Below, piece by piece: positions 12,280-25,790 of a stretch of DNA of 64,000 bases. Every line of letters starts with the position of its first letter. Position 1 is the stretch's first letter. The position numbers and the translations under genes are program-made. A model generated the notes under the pieces. That model searched no databases, was not told the origin of the DNA, and was given only the letters and a program-made list of their open reading frames with translations. The stretch is from Gymnogyps californianus (Eukaryota; Chordata; Aves; Accipitriformes; Cathartidae). Location of the stretch: the NCBI RefSeq assembly GCF_018139145.2, contig NC_059500.1, positions 49,222,663 to 49,286,662 on the forward strand. The letters are read 5' to 3'.

Positions 12280-13379
12280 AACAGGACAAAACAAGACACA
12301 GGCTGAAAACAATAATAAAATATTCTCGTTATATTGTAATGGTGCAGACGGTTCAATTTCTAGCATGTGGCAATAGAGGAAGAACTCCTGGGCACTCCCT
12401 TCAGAACCTAAATCAAGGGTATTTTAATTTGCAGTCCCTGCTTCCTTTTCCACAATGAGACACAGGACAATAAGAGGGAACATATTTCTCTTGCAAGTTA
12501 ACTCAACATGCAATATGCAGAAGATTACTCAGGCTCACTCAGTGCTAGCAATCCACAGTTTATTGATCTCACCCTATCAGTGCTTACATTTTTTATTCTT
12601 TAATTTTCTTTCCTTATTTGCTCATTAGTTCAAGAGATGGAGGGAAGGGGGAGGGAGTGTTAGAAGATGTCATCGTTTTTAGGTTGCATTGGAAGAGGAA
12701 AATCAAACAGAGGCATTGTCAAATAGCAATCCCTGAGTAGGCACTAACTGTCCAAACTTGTTCTAGATGATTTGCCCCAGTCCACACAGCACACCAGGGT
12801 CTGGCCAGCCTTGCAGCCCTCTGCTGAGGTTACTTTTCTAGCCAGTGGTTTCTTATCTTGCCTATGTGGTTCCTGCTGTGGAGGTATCATTCCTGCACCT
12901 TAGACAGGCACAGCCACGTTACCAAAGAGGTACTTGAGATACAGTCCCCATTGAGTAACTAAGAAATGGGTCCTTCTTCTTCCCTGTCGGCAAGACGATT
13001 GCCATTGCATCTCTTTTCAATTTACAATATCTGTAAGCAGCACACAGCAAGAGCTTCTGAGGAATTAACAGATGTGTAATTGTTCAGAGATCAGTGGTTA
13101 ACAATAAAAAGCAGATATTTTTTCCTTGTGCTATTAAAAGCAACTAACAAGGGTGGTGACTGTGATAATTAAAGAAGCCTTATCCAGGGCAGGGGGTTGC
13201 ACCAGTGTCTTTTTCAGAGATCTGTTTAATTCCTCTTTTTTATCCCATTTCAAACCTCCTCACCTTCTCAATATTGTTACCGCGTGTTTTTTGAGTCTGC
13301 AGAGCTTGGCTGAGAGTAGTGCTGGGAAATTTGTTCAGAATGAACAACTGATTTTCAACATAATAAGTAAATGAACACA
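12280..13379. other. unique non-coding DNA, no gene seen
   Basis: Unique sequence with frames under 75 codons and no recognised repeat or exon. Confidence 0.5.
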
Positions 13380-13690
13380 AATTTAACTTCATGGCATTCA
13401 ATATTAACTACTTTCTAATGCTGAAATAATGGCCTGCAGCCATCTCTGCAGTGTGCAGAGAATGGTTAGTCAGCAGCTAAGCACAACTTTCTTTAACCAC
13501 TATGCTATCAAAGGGAAAGTGGGCAAAGATTGGGAATTTTAATGAACAAATGGCATTCCTACAGTTTGCAGTTCAAAGATAAGTAAATAATGAATAGCTT
13601 GAATGCAAATTACCCCTAATTAAGTTTGCTAAGTCTGTTTTTAATAAGGATAGATATGAAAGAATCACTAAGACTATAATATAATACACA
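13380..13690. promoter_or_regulatory. candidate enhancer-like conserved element
   Basis: A dense set of developmental transcription-factor words lies in unique sequence. There is a TCF/LEF-type TTCAAAGAT (13,572-13,580), a perfect octamer ATGCAAAT for POU factors (13,603-13,610) and a TAATTA homeodomain core (13,617-13,622), all within 51 bases. The surrounding AT-rich text has no repeats and no frame. The motifs are seen directly. Enhancer activity and conservation are inferred. Confidence 0.4.
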
Positions 13691-14067
13691 TACCACAAAC
13701 ATCGAAGCAGTGGTTTTTTTCAGAGGGCGGTAAGTGGAAGGAATGAGAGTTTTTCAGTCTCTTGTATAGCAGCATCTAAGTGATTTGAGAAACAAAGCAT
13801 TAGTGCTTGCTGAATTCAGGAAGCAGAGGTGTCCGTGACAGCAGCACATGCAACATCATACTTACACAGATGTCACCCCCACCCCCCCAAAAAAAAAGGG
13901 TGGGAGAGAGGGTGCTGAACTCGGGAAGAGAGGCTGCCCCTCACATGGAAAAGATTGTGCTAAGTCCCCAGTCCTCAGGATTTAGGACAGCAGAGCCCAC
14001 ACCAGAGGCAGAATTAGGAGAAAGCTCAGTAGATCCCAGCACAAGCTAAAGGCCTGCCTTTTGTATC

Positions 14068-14120
14068 TCCATCAACTTCAGTGAATGTTGGGTGTGCAAG
14101 GAATGCAAGATAAGGCCCTG
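14068..14120. repeat. ancient amniote interspersed repeat fragment
   Basis: CATCAACTTCAGTGAATGTT followed by GGGTGTGCAAGGAATGCAAG and ATAAGGCCC matches the old 'GACTTCAATGGGAGTTGGGTGTGCAAGG ... GGCCC' pattern of sauropsid DNA, with many substitutions. It is non-coding. Confidence 0.5.
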
Positions 14121-15704
14121 AAGGCACAACTCAATACAAACAAAATAATTTGAAGAAGAACACCCACAGAGCGGGGAGTAGTCCAGCACCTGGCATGCCT
14201 CACAGAAAGGTGGGTTTTCAGAAGTTTTCTGAAGCAGGGGAAGGGTGTATATCCAAACATATTAACAGGACAGCATGAAAGAGAATAGCTCAAATCTAAA
14301 AGTAGATTATATCTATGCTAGAAATCAAATTAATATTGTATCTCTACAGACTCTTGCTGAGAAATGGGCAGTAAGCCCCTGCATTTTTAGGGAACTGGTG
14401 CACACACTGGGCTTCAGCTATTCTTGCTGATTTTAATGAAAGCATGAATATACCAGCATAGGAAAATAGTCCAGACAAGAAGTACTTTGGAGTAGGGAAT
14501 CAGGCATTTGTCTGCATTCTACAGCCCCAGGAGCACAGATGGTTCTGAGTGTTACACAAGTCTGATCTCCACTGTTCTTTATTCAGGAATTACCACTTGA
14601 ACTCTGAGCATGAGGCAAGTATGTTTGTAGAGAATTGTGATTATGTACAGCTCTGCATGAGTGCTAGCTATGAATCTGATGATTACTATTGTATTTATGG
14701 TGTGCACTAATGACAAATATAATCCATTAAAATGTACGTTTCACAATGAAATTGCAAATCAAAAATAAATACACAATATGGTTGTATAAATCTTGCGGGA
14801 AAAATCTGTTTATGAAATTTAGTGACTTTTGAGTGCTTGGTTTCAATACCTTACTGTTGCAATAATAATAATATTCCTTTAGGAACCTCATTACTGTGTC
14901 TTGGTTTAAAAGAGAGAAAAATATTTCTCATCTCATCTAGCTGGTAATTTCTGTGTATCCCATAATCCAGAAGCCCCAGGTTGAATTACAACACCAAATT
15001 CTGGGTTCAGGCCTGCCTGGTGAACATGGCCCATGCTGTTCTTACATACTTGAAATCTTTTCAAACCCACATCTCCAAAGAGATGCAAACACGTAATTCC
15101 CTTCATTCTAACTGCTGCAGAATCTCCCTGCATTTTGACAACATTGTTCTCCAGATGAATATCACATTGCAGATGGACCTCTTGGTTTTCTATGTTCTGT
15201 TTGTCAGATTGTAAATATTGATATTATTCCTTCCTTTTCTTTAATGAGGCAGATTTTTCTTTTCTTGCATTTTTTTGCTGGATGACTGGGGTCCACAATC
15301 CATAATCATTTGTTTTGTTCTCCAGAACAAAAACAAGACCCTCAAACAAAAAACAAACCAGCCAGGTTTGATGGCTGTGCGGAAATACTCTCACATCTGA
15401 GCTGCCATGCCAAAAGCCTGGACTCCACATTTTCTTTCTTGTCTGTTATTCAGGGCAAAATGAGTCAATAAAAGCACTTGGGACTGAGAAAGATAATACT
15501 TCATGTTTGCTCTGCAATGACCCCTCCAGGTGATCAAGAAGGGTCCCACACTTACTTATGCTCAGCCAGCACAGAACTTTTTCATGTATTGGAGAACACA
15601 TCCAAAGGGACCTTAAAATTTGAGCACAAACATATTGGAGGATCCCTTCCCACCCTCACAGACAAAAGTCAAACTAAAGGCCCCGGAGAGTCCAGAAGAA
15701 CAGT

Positions 15705-15722
15705 AAAAAAAAAAAAAAAAAA
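15705..15722 (+). repeat. A18 run
   Basis: Eighteen A residues follow CCAGAAGAACAGT. No AATAAA lies within the 40 bases upstream and no spliced-transcript-like text precedes it, so I do not read it as the tail of a processed pseudogene. Confidence 0.85.
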
Positions 15723-17485
15723 GACTAAATAAAAGAAATGGCTTTGAAAAAAGACTTCAGAGAGATTTCTTTTGCTCAGAGAGAGGAGCACATCTGGCTT
15801 AGGGTGAAAAGAGAAGTGGTGTCATCTGGGCAAAAATAAAACCATTCTCCTCAAATGTGTCCTTAAAAAAAAGGAGGGAGGAAAAATAAAAAAATAATAA
15901 TCATGCAGGAAGGGAAAGCAAGTTCAGGGAAAAACAAAATCTTGTAATGTTTTAGGAGGGCTTATTAGAGTGAAAATTAAGTGTCATGCAGAGCTTTGCT
16001 TCAGTCCTGATGTCTTTTATTCAAAGAGCCATCACCCTGTAAACCCACTTTAACAACTCCCTTCAGATGAAATATAAAAATTAAAGACATTTACAACACA
16101 GCTTAGTAGCAGATGTAGTCTTACTGTGGGGGTTTAGATCAAATGGTGATGTAACCCCACCAAAAGAGGTTATAGCTCTTATGAAAACCTCTCAGCAGAA
16201 AAAAAACTTGGATATCTAACAAAATGTGGGGTTCTATTTTTGCTTTGAATACCATTTCCCATTGTCAGATGGGCTTGACTTTTTATTTACCTCTGGAAGA
16301 TGGAAAAAAAAAAAATGCAATTTTGTTCCTGGATAGTTTCCCTGGTTCATAATCTTTCTCCAGCTCTGTGTTAGGGTGTAGCATAAGCAGCAGGGCCTCT
16401 GCTGGGTGGAGGGTATGAAGTGGAGGTAGGTGGGAGTTTATGGGGCACTTGCAGTAAGACAAACCTCAGCAGGGATTGCCTGAAGTGGTCAGAACAATTT
16501 AGCAGATCAAAACAGTCCCTGTGTATTTTTCTTGTTTTCCTCATAGGGAAGTCTTTTTCAGTAAATCCTGTAGAAAAAACAACCCAAAGTAAAGGGCACA
16601 AAGTATTATCATTCTGCACTAATCTATGTCAAGTCAGGTAATTTGGAGTGCTGGCTCTCGGATGTGGTTCTTTTTGTTGTAATTGCCCACGACACTGTCA
16701 TTTTCAGACTAGTGTGCTCAGTGCTGCCTACATATAGCATCTGGTAACCAAGGTTTGCTTATGTCAAGGTCCGCTTTGTTGTCTCCAACTCTTGGTTGAG
16801 CTAAGGCATAACTGCTAGATACAGATGATTTTTCATGGCAAGATGGCAACTGATAAAGGACAGAGAGGAGATTGGAAAACTGGGCAATCGCTCTTTTCTG
16901 ATTGATGAGTTGTGCGGACAGTCATGCAGTAACAACTGGATTTTCTGGCTGTGACAATCCTAAGGCCGTGGTTGAAGTCCTGGCTGACAGGTATCTGCCT
17001 ATGCTGCAAAACACACTGGGACGCTTTCTACTAGGTGGAATTGCTTTTAAAGTACATGTCCCACAAAGGTAAAAGGGTGGGGAGTGGACTTGCTATTAGG
17101 GAGACAAGGTTTCTTTAAATATCTCACAGATACATACAGATGCCTAGTGTTGGCCTAGATTTATTCACTTAACAGGAACCATGCAAAATGTAGAACCTGT
17201 GAAAAAATGAATTTCTCAAAATTGATATCATGAGTAGCTCTCCAAAAAGTAGGAAAAGGTGGTAGCATAAAACACTAGCAGGGAGAAGAGTGGGGAAAAC
17301 ACTGGGTCTGGTGTGATTTCTGTCTTTGTGTGTGGTAAAATAACTTGCTTCTTTTTCATGATTAATTAACACCTCCCTAGAATAAGTACCTCAATTATAG
17401 AATATTTTTTTGTCTTATTTCTCCTACTGTCCATTTCCATTTTGCTCCGGAAAGTGCACATGTGGACACCCACGTCAGAAATATT

Positions 17486-17507
17486 TGTGTGTGTGTGTGT
17501 GCGCGCT
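17486..17507. repeat. (TG)n then (CG)n dinucleotide run
   Basis: An alternating TG run passes into GCGCGC and then stops at CTCAC. The segment is short and is probably polymorphic. Confidence 0.85.
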
Positions 17508-18989
17508 CACTTTTTGAGAAGAGTAAGTTATGGAAATAAGCAAGATATCCAGCTTGTTTGGTTGATAGTTGTCCCAGGGCTGAGCTAGGATCCAGTGACA
17601 TGTCACAGCACAGAAGCTCAGCTCCAAGAATAAGCCAGGAGGCTCACTCGTGCACCCTGGCCAAACCATGCTTTCGGCAGCTGAGAGGCGGAAGAAAGAA
17701 AGGTGCCTCTGCCATGTTTGTAGTTCTCACACCCCAGCAGCTGGTTAGGAGCCAGTTCAGCCCACAACACAATTAAGGGCAACCTTGGGGCTGCTTTAAC
17801 AAACAATAGCCCCCAAGGATTATGCCACAGTGCACACCCCTTTCCTCCCCACCTCCTGGCCATATCCCTGAGATGTCCCCTATGCCAAGAGCTGGGAAAA
17901 TTCTCCAGGGAAATTCTCAGCTGGCTTATTGAGCTAATTGTATGGTCCCTTTGCTATCCTGAGACCTAGACCATTGTTGATAATTTTCCTATTGAAAATA
18001 TGCTATTTTGCCATTCAAATTGCTCAGCAAGTTTAAAGAAGATGACAGTTTGTACAGAAATGTTATAAGCAGAACAGTGAAAATGTGTTTAGTTCAGGTA
18101 TGACTATAATCTGTGTAACTGAGACAATGGCTATTTGTATGCCAGAGATAAATATAATTTGGCCTATTGCCGTGCAGTTGTTGTACCTGATAGCAATATG
18201 TCTTAAATCTAACAAACAGGCTAACAATTCCATTTAAGCATGATATCCTTACTCTACCTCCCCAGGAAAGTAAGGATAGCTGCAAGGAAAGACACCCGCT
18301 GCAAAATCCTGCAGTTCTTGTGGATGAAGCCATGCGTCTAGTCTCCTCTTACCTGAGAGATATCTCATACTGTTCTGACTTACATCTGCTCAAAGTCCTG
18401 GCTACTATGACCAGACTGAGTCTGTGTCCCAAGATATACTAATCCTCTCACTCAAATAGTGAAAGCACAGAATTCCCAAGAACCCCCAGTAATGATAAAT
18501 ATCAGAACAGGTGTGGAGGTTTATGTTGTCGGGCATGGGACCTGAGAAAATAAAAAGGCAATCTAGGAAAATAATACTTTTCTTACTCTTTAATTTAGGA
18601 TCATGCTCTAACGTGTTGTTTCAGGTTGATTTAGACTCCATCTCCCCACCTGTTCTAGTCCAGCATCTAACACAACCAGGCCCTAACAGCACTAACAGAG
18701 CAATGAGCCTTATCCAAACCCAGAGAAGGAGCTTTGATAAACACCTGCCCAAAAATAATACTGTCCATAAAACATCTTGTTGTGTCAAAGATGTTGAAAA
18801 TTCCCCCTTGCCTTAGAGGAAAGAGCATGACAGGGAGAGTTTCTGTGCAGCAAAAGGTTCTTTGTTCCCAAGCCAGAATGTACCACATGAGAGAGGAAAG
18901 GGGTACCTGCCGCTCCTCGTCAATCTCAATGAATATCTCACGGAGTTGCTCTCACTTCATAGCAGAATAATAGATTTTGAAGACCCAAA

Positions 18990-19160
18990 TAAGGTTGGGA
19001 GAGCAGAATTTAGTTCCAGGTTCTACCTCTGGCTCCTATTATAACCACCATGCAATTTGTCCTCAGTTTCCCCACCTATATAAACAGGGACGATAATTAT
19101 CTCCACACCTCACAGAGCTCATCCTCTAATGTTTGTGAATGTTGTGATAGTCTTAAGTGA
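18990..19160 (+). mobile_element. MIR SINE, decayed
   Basis: The order of recognisable MIR blocks is preserved. GGTTCTACCTCTGGCTCC corresponds to the conserved central part, then CCTCAGTTTCCCCACCTATA (usual form CCTCAGTTTCC-CATCTGTA). GGGACGATAATTATCTCC follows, then CACCTCACAG and TTGTGAATGTTGTGATAG. The 5' tRNA-related promoter part is not recognisable. MIRs are Mesozoic-age, transposition-dead SINEs mobilised by L2-type LINEs. Confidence 0.75.
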
Positions 19161-22100
19161 AAGACCCAGAAACACGCTAGACAATGGTAGTCTGTTTCAA
19201 AATAAGAAGCTCTAAGGGCAACATCTGCACATTGTTGTGAGGGCTCTGCACTGTGCTTCCACTACATGGTGGCAAAGGGCATAGCTAGAACGAGCTCACA
19301 GTGATTTAAATGCTCTGCTTTATCTCTCAGCTTGCTCATAGGGGCAGCCGGGCTGCTTTCTGTGGGTTTGTTAAGCAGCGAATGTGCTCAAAAATCAAGG
19401 AGGAATGAAGAAGAGTTTTTTATGTGTTTGTGTATTACACCATGGCAAGCACAGCATTCATCTCCTCCATTCCAAACTTCACTGGATTTAAGATTAAGCA
19501 CCAGTGATAAGTGCTGTGTTTTCATTCTTCTTGTATTTAGACAAATGTGCTTTGTCGATGAAGCATCCCTCCCTCACCCCATCTGTTTCAATAAGCTATG
19601 CTGTGCATGGGTCTCTGGGGGCCATCACAGGAGTGTGCTTTACTCAGTACCCCAAGAAGCAGCAGCTGCAGTTCCTCTGCGCAACATGGCAGGATTTGTA
19701 ATTGTAAAAATGGCAGTGTTCAACTAATGACAGTGCCTATGGCACTTCTGTGCTGAGAGGAGAGAATGCATTGTCTACAGTTTCTAAACCCTGTAACATG
19801 CAAAGACTCTTGGAGGTGTGGGAGGCACAGATCAAGCCCGAGACAAATTCATTTGCTTATCTGCCCGCTGGTGGGATCAGCTTTTCAGCCCCTGGGAGAA
19901 GTTTTTAAAAAGTAGCCAAAACAATTAGCTGTATATCTAGTCACTCCTGGCCCTGAGGCAATGTGCCTTTTCCCCCTTTCTTCCCCAGTTCTCAATTGTT
20001 ACCAAAAAAAGCAGAGGAGTGTTTGGAAATGGCATTCACCTGTAAATAAAATGGCATTAACTGCAGAAGCCTGGGCCTTGGAGCCCACCTGAACACCTGA
20101 AGTCTGCACAGGAGTGGACAGGAAGGATGCTCCTCGCAATGTAGCCTATTTTGGCCTCAGAGGTACGTGCTAAATGCTTTGATTAAAAATAAAACTAAAA
20201 AAAAAAAATTGGAGAAAATTTCAAGACAAGAACTGTTGCTTGTTTTCCTTTCATTTTAATGGAGACTTTCATGGCACCCAAACACGAAATATGGGATGTA
20301 TATCCTTCTGGACAGAAGAGGACACTGGCAGAGGTGAGAGCAGGTACCTGATGACATGAAAAGTGAATGGTGGGTTTTGTTCTGCCTGTTCAGACATACC
20401 TGTGCCTGTAATATGCAGATACTCTAACTGAAGCAGTACTTGCCTTCTTGATCTTCCAGATTCTCCAAAAGATCTAGGTCATTTAAAAAATGCCAGACAC
20501 TTGAGACTCTGAATTTTGCTTGCTTTCTCATCACTAGGAAGTGGAGCCTGCTTGACTTACCAAGGGTTACATTCAACAAAGGCTGGCAATGTATGTTGTG
20601 TCACGGGGACTCACTTAGGAGATGAAGAATATTAAAGCTCTTACCTAGTATCGCAGCACTGTTTGTCATTGCAGATCCGTAGTCCTTGCAAGTAGTATCC
20701 AAAGTTTGAACTCTATGTAAGAGCTGACACCATCACTACAAGCCTTTTAATTTTCCAGACTTGTTATTTCTCCTCATTTTCTTCATCAAAACAGCCAAGG
20801 GCAGTTAATACACTTATTGTCTGAGCACAGAATACATATTTTGCTGATTGGGCATTAAGGAGAAGCAGATGGATGTCACTGCGTATCTCATAATGGAAAA
20901 GACAGATTTCAGTCACTACCACGACAAGAGAGAAGGGAGGAAAGCAAGGAAAAGAAATATATAGAGAGGAATGAAAGGTGGGAGAAAAAACAGCCCTATT
21001 TCCCCAGATCAGACACTAATGTGTTAAAGTATTCTGTCCGAACATATGATACCAAATGGAGGTACACGAGTCTCAACCCTGAAAACTCAGTGGATAGAAA
21101 AAAGCTGACTACTTAAGACTCCTGCAACAACTTCAGTACATCTCTAGACACAGCCTGGAGCAATAAAGTGTGAAACGATTTTTATTTATTTATTTTAAGA
21201 TTAGATACTTATTTTAGTATTTAGCACATTGTTTTTAGCATTTGGAGACTCTGGCTTGTATAGCAACACTACACACATCCCTTGTCATTTATTTGCCTAG
21301 TAGTCTTTAAAAGGCAGACATATCAGCCATGGGTACAAGAAGAAAACTTGCACCCACACAAGAAAATGAATATGCCTCAAAAAGCGGTAACAAAGGCACA
21401 ACAAGTGAAGCATTTGCCCTGGGTACCCTTCCAAGCGGAGCACAAAATGGAGGCAAATATACTGGATACGCTGCAGCTGCTGCTTCTGCCACCCAGGAGG
21501 AGTAATTCTTCACTGGGGATATGGATATGGAAAGGTTATAAGGAAGAAGCAGCCACAAAGTTGGGTTGGAGACTAGAAGAGGGCTGCTTTGGGCAGTGAA
21601 GCGGCTTTCTGGGGCTCTGAGATCCCACTGAAAAACTTTCAGGTTTGTAGCTGTGCATGGGTGCGCATCAACCCAACACGCACCCCAGCTCGTAGGCTAT
21701 CTTCTTTCATGACTGACCCCAGACTTCCTGAAATAAGCCCCCCTCCCTACGCACTATTGTAGTACAAGTGATAAACAACATCCACAGCTCTGGAGCTGGC
21801 CACTGCACAGATAGGAGACCCACGTCCAACAAGAGCTCCTTTTTTTTGTAGGTGTGCAAGCAAAGGTTCCTACCATAGTTGTGGCTGCAAATGTAAGCTG
21901 CATGACCAAAATATCTCAACCATCATCCAAAGAGAGGATTCTGCCACTAATTTTGGAGCTGGAGCCAGAGGTGGGAAGGGCAATGAGACTGATCTACTCA
22001 GAAATGGTTCTAGGGTAGGCAATAGCCAGCAGAAAGACAATGGACCGACGCTTGTGAAGCTAAAGCTTCCAGAGGTTTGCACCAGGATATGATCCCAGTG

Positions 22101-22680
22101 CAGAAATGGTGGCTTGCAGTATGTCGTACAGGCCCAGGTCCCCACACTCCTTACTCCATGTGATACTGCTCTTTACCAACACCCTTTTCCCCATTTTCAC
22201 CAGGGCTAAATATTTGCCAACCTCTAACAAAATAAAAGCACACACAAAAATGAGGTGAGTGGAGCTGTTAGTTCAGATGCTGCTATTTGAGAGCTCACAT
22301 AGCTCTGGGGAAATAAGTACTGAGTATGTAATCCCAGCAATGACACTAAAGGTAAATGGATTCGGGGATTTTCGTCATGTACTGTGGTAGCAATAACAGC
22401 AGTGACAGGGCATTTGTATCCCCACATCACATCTGGTGAAAATATTTCATCTGGGAAGCATGGCTTTTATCACATAATTTGGTCCCATTATTTTAGTGGC
22501 TAATGTTTCACACTGCTTGTGATCCTCACCTGAATCGTGGCTGCAAGGTGTCACTCCACTCCAGATTCAGGAAGCTTGGGATATAAATTGAAGCCAATAC
22601 ATCCACTATCGGAGAAACATGTATTATTATTAAAGCTCATTCATCACACACTGAAGTAAATACCTTGCATGGGGGAATTG
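19161..22680. other. unique non-coding DNA, no gene seen
   Basis: Frames reach 131 codons (19,332-19,727 plus strand) and 105 codons (21,282-21,599 plus strand). Neither shows a domain, coding periodicity obvious to the eye, or good splice borders. No further repeat was recognised apart from a short TTTA run near 21.18 kb. Confidence 0.5.
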
Positions 22681-22860
22681 GAATCATTCTCAGTGAACTA
22701 GATCCATCACCTTCTAAATCAGGTACATCAGCTAGTGAATCAAATGCATCACCTTTGAATTAGATGGACTCCCGGTTGAATTAGATGCATCACCTATTGA
22801 ATCAAATACATTACTATTGAATCAAAAACTGTACGTCACCCAGTAAATCATGTAAATATT
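22681..22860 (+). repeat. degenerate 21-bp tandem repeat
   Basis: Successive units line up with a period of about 21 bases: GAACTAGATCCATCACCTTCT, then AAATCAGGTACATCAGCTAG, GAATCAAATGCATCACCTTT, GAATTAGATGGACTCCCGG, GAATTAGATGCATCACCTAT and GAATCAAATACATTACTAT. Further, more diverged units continue to about 22,860. The shared form is roughly GAATYARATGCATCACC plus 4 bases. Units differ by 3-8 bases, so the array is old. Stop codons interrupt every frame, so it does not encode a heptad protein now. Confidence 0.75.
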
Positions 22861-25389
22861 ACCCACACTGCACGTTGAACAGCTGCATCACCAATAAGTT
22901 TAACAGATGACATGTTAAAGCTGCTATAACATTTAAACAATTACCGTAAGGGCCAAATTCAATATATCAGTCACCAGTCCTGGTAGATCAACTTTTCAGA
23001 GCCAACAAAAACACGGTAAAGAAGTTTTGCATTTTTTCTAATATGTTAAACCTACACATGAGTAGGCAAACCCAGAAAGAATAAGAAGGAAAACAAAACA
23101 CAATTCAACAGTATTGCCAGTGTAGCTTACAGCAACCGTGAAATGCTGACATATCAAGGCTTAACGTACCATGATTGTTCCACAAAATCTTTAACTGCTG
23201 TCCCACATGGCTCAGAGAAGGCTGAGACCATTGTTTAAAGCAGTGGCTACCTTCCATCTGTCATAAGATTTTCAGCCTTGCCAGCACCCTAGGGGTTGAA
23301 GAAGTGACCACTAAATGCAGGGGTTTATTTATTTATTTATTTAGTCGTTTGCAAAAACTGTATCCCTAGGGTAGGCAAACATTCCGAGGGTAGCACCAGG
23401 TAAAAATGGACAACATAAGATGAGCTGTGCTTTGATACTGGAATGGACATTGAGTCAAATTCAGACCTCAAAAGATAATCTTTTATGAATTATAATGTTT
23501 GCAAATGTCCTGCAACCTTTAAAAAATGGCCCTGTTATTGGATATTTTGCATAACCTTTATTGCTTCTTATCTGGAATTCTAAGCAGGGGGAAGACATCA
23601 AAATATTACACCTCCTGCCTCCTGGCTCTCTGATACGAACCTGGATAGTCCCATTTTACAGGTTGATGAAATGAAGAAGGGAGCTTTTTAGTGAATCCTT
23701 TCTTTCCCTTTCCACCCTCCTTCATGTTGCACCAGTCATACAATGAATGCATCAGAGTTAGATGGAGGAGTTGTTGATTTTGCCACTGACTGGCACGTTT
23801 TTGGCAGATGACCATACTTCCGTATCTGCCCCAAGTTATCTGGAATGCTGGAACTCCGGCTAGCCCTTGCAGGAACATGATTAAGATGCAGCTGTAGTCA
23901 TGTCTGAAATAGTGAAGCACAGATGACAGATATGCTCAAGAGCACTGCAGCAGCATTGCTCCAAATGTATGAGAGCTGAGTCTGTGCTAAGATCTTCTAA
24001 TTTAAAGGAGTTTCTCGATGTTTCCCTTTTGCTGAGGAACCCATGGAGGAGAGGCACAGAGGACCGTAATTAGGAGTGGGGATAGATAAAAGCTTGGTGC
24101 AGGCTGGGTTAGTAAAAAGGAGAAGGAAGAAAAAGGAGGACACCTCACTATGGATATAAATAGATGGAGTTACTGGAACATTAAAATCCTTTGGTACTGG
24201 TGACCGAGATCAGCGGCTCCTTTTGTCCATGCTCTGTGAGAGGGTGAAGGAAATGCAAATAAAAAAAGTGTGCTGAGCTGGAGAGAAGCTGACCTGCAAG
24301 ACTAACTGCACGTTGTCTGCAGTGGTCATTTTTACCCAATAAGAGCATCACTATCAATTCAGACTTACTGACACTGAGGCAGTGTGAGCATTCCCTTTCC
24401 ACTGCAAGGAACACCCAGGATAATGGTAGAAAGACTGCTTGACTTAGGTGCATGTGGGTGTGCACAGTGTGTTTTCTGAACATGCACAACATTTACCATT
24501 CTTCAGAAGTATAAGCTAGGCTCACTGTATCTTGTTTTCCCAAGCATTGTCACACATTAGAAAAAGGAAAGTGTAATACTCTCCTCACAAAAATCCCCCT
24601 TATAAGTCCTTAATGAGAATGGCTTGCCTTTCTCATCCTTTGTCATCCTTGTGACAATCATACTAAGGAAGTACTGGGAAGAAGACATCCGAATTGCAAT
24701 GCCCAGTCGTCTGTAACAGACAGAAGTTGCATGCTCTACTCCTTAACCTTTGAAATAGTCTGGGGTTTTTTTGAGTGGCTGGTTGTTCCACCTTTTTTCT
24801 CCCAGGTTCCCAGGGCTGCACGAGGGGAGAACAGGAATCAGTCAGCCAGTCAGTCCAATTACAGCACACAGAGACTACTGCTGTCTTTCACGGAGGGCAT
24901 GAGTGAGGAATGAAAAAAATTCATTTGTGCGACAAGGGTTACAGAGAGAAAAGAGAATGAGACTATAGAAGCACATGCCTCTGAAAGTGGCCCACACAAG
25001 AGGGAGGTGAGCCTCTATCCATTATTTCCACTGGATGGGGGGAAAGCATATCTTTGTATTCCTCTTTTGATGTATATTATGCAAATGTCTTCCCTGACTA
25101 AAAATTTTTGCTCTTTGTACCTGTAAGGCCCTGACAGGCATTCCCTGGCAAATCAAGTCCTAGCAGCTTACTGTGGTACCGCCCTGGCTGTCTGTGCCAT
25201 CCCTGCCACTGGGGTTAGTCTCACTGCAGAGTCAGCAAAATGGACAAAACAGTGGGTGTGCCGATGCTCAGCTGCTCCAGTTCACAGCTTGGCGGTTTAA
25301 ATTAATACACCAGACATGGACTGGAGCACCTGAGGTATGGGCACACATCCCTGCAGCTGGAGGGGGTGATTATCTTTTAAACTACTGCA
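22861..25389. other. unique non-coding DNA, no gene seen
   Basis: Apart from a (TTTA)5 run at 23,324-23,343, I see unique sequence with frames under 105 codons and no recognised repeat or exon. Confidence 0.5.
23324..23343 (+). repeat. (TTTA)5 microsatellite
   Basis: Five uninterrupted TTTA units follow a GGGG. The run is short and probably variable in length. Confidence 0.9.
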
Positions 25390-25790
25390 AGTAGGTTTAT
25401 GAGATAGTATCTGTCAGAGCGATTATCGTAGCACTTGATTAGCTTCTCATTGTCTACACAAGCAGGCCACCAGCAACCTGCCCAGGTATTGTCTGTGCCC
25501 AGCCCTTGAAGCAATAACCCATGGGAGATACTGTAGTACCTCCTCTATGTATAGTTGTTTTGTAGAGCTGTTCGCTTTGCAGTATACTGTATTGGATTCA
25601 ATATGGAGATGATTTAGTAGATGATCTCCCCGTCTAATTCACGAGGGAAGCCATCTGTTTCAAAAGGTGACTTACAGCGCTGGAGTCAATAGATGATGTA
25701 TCTGATTTAGAAGGCAAGCTTGACAGTTCAGTATGAAATACTGTATATCCATTGCAATTCCTTGTGCAATGCATTTACTTCAGTGCATGG
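25390..25790. promoter_or_regulatory. possible conserved non-coding element
   Basis: This unique block has no repeats and a balanced, word-rich texture. It carries near-duplicated words such as AGATGATTTAGTAGATGATC and ATTGCAATTCCTTGTGCAAT. No open frame of note. I flag it on texture only, so confidence is low. Confidence 0.25.

Larger units (their letters stand above)
14121..18989. other. long non-coding stretch, no gene seen
   Basis: Nearly 5 kb of unique, AT-rich sequence. Frames are all under 105 codons and show no domains. Short A-runs (16.30 kb) and two listed simple repeats are the only structure I can point to. Confidence 0.5.
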
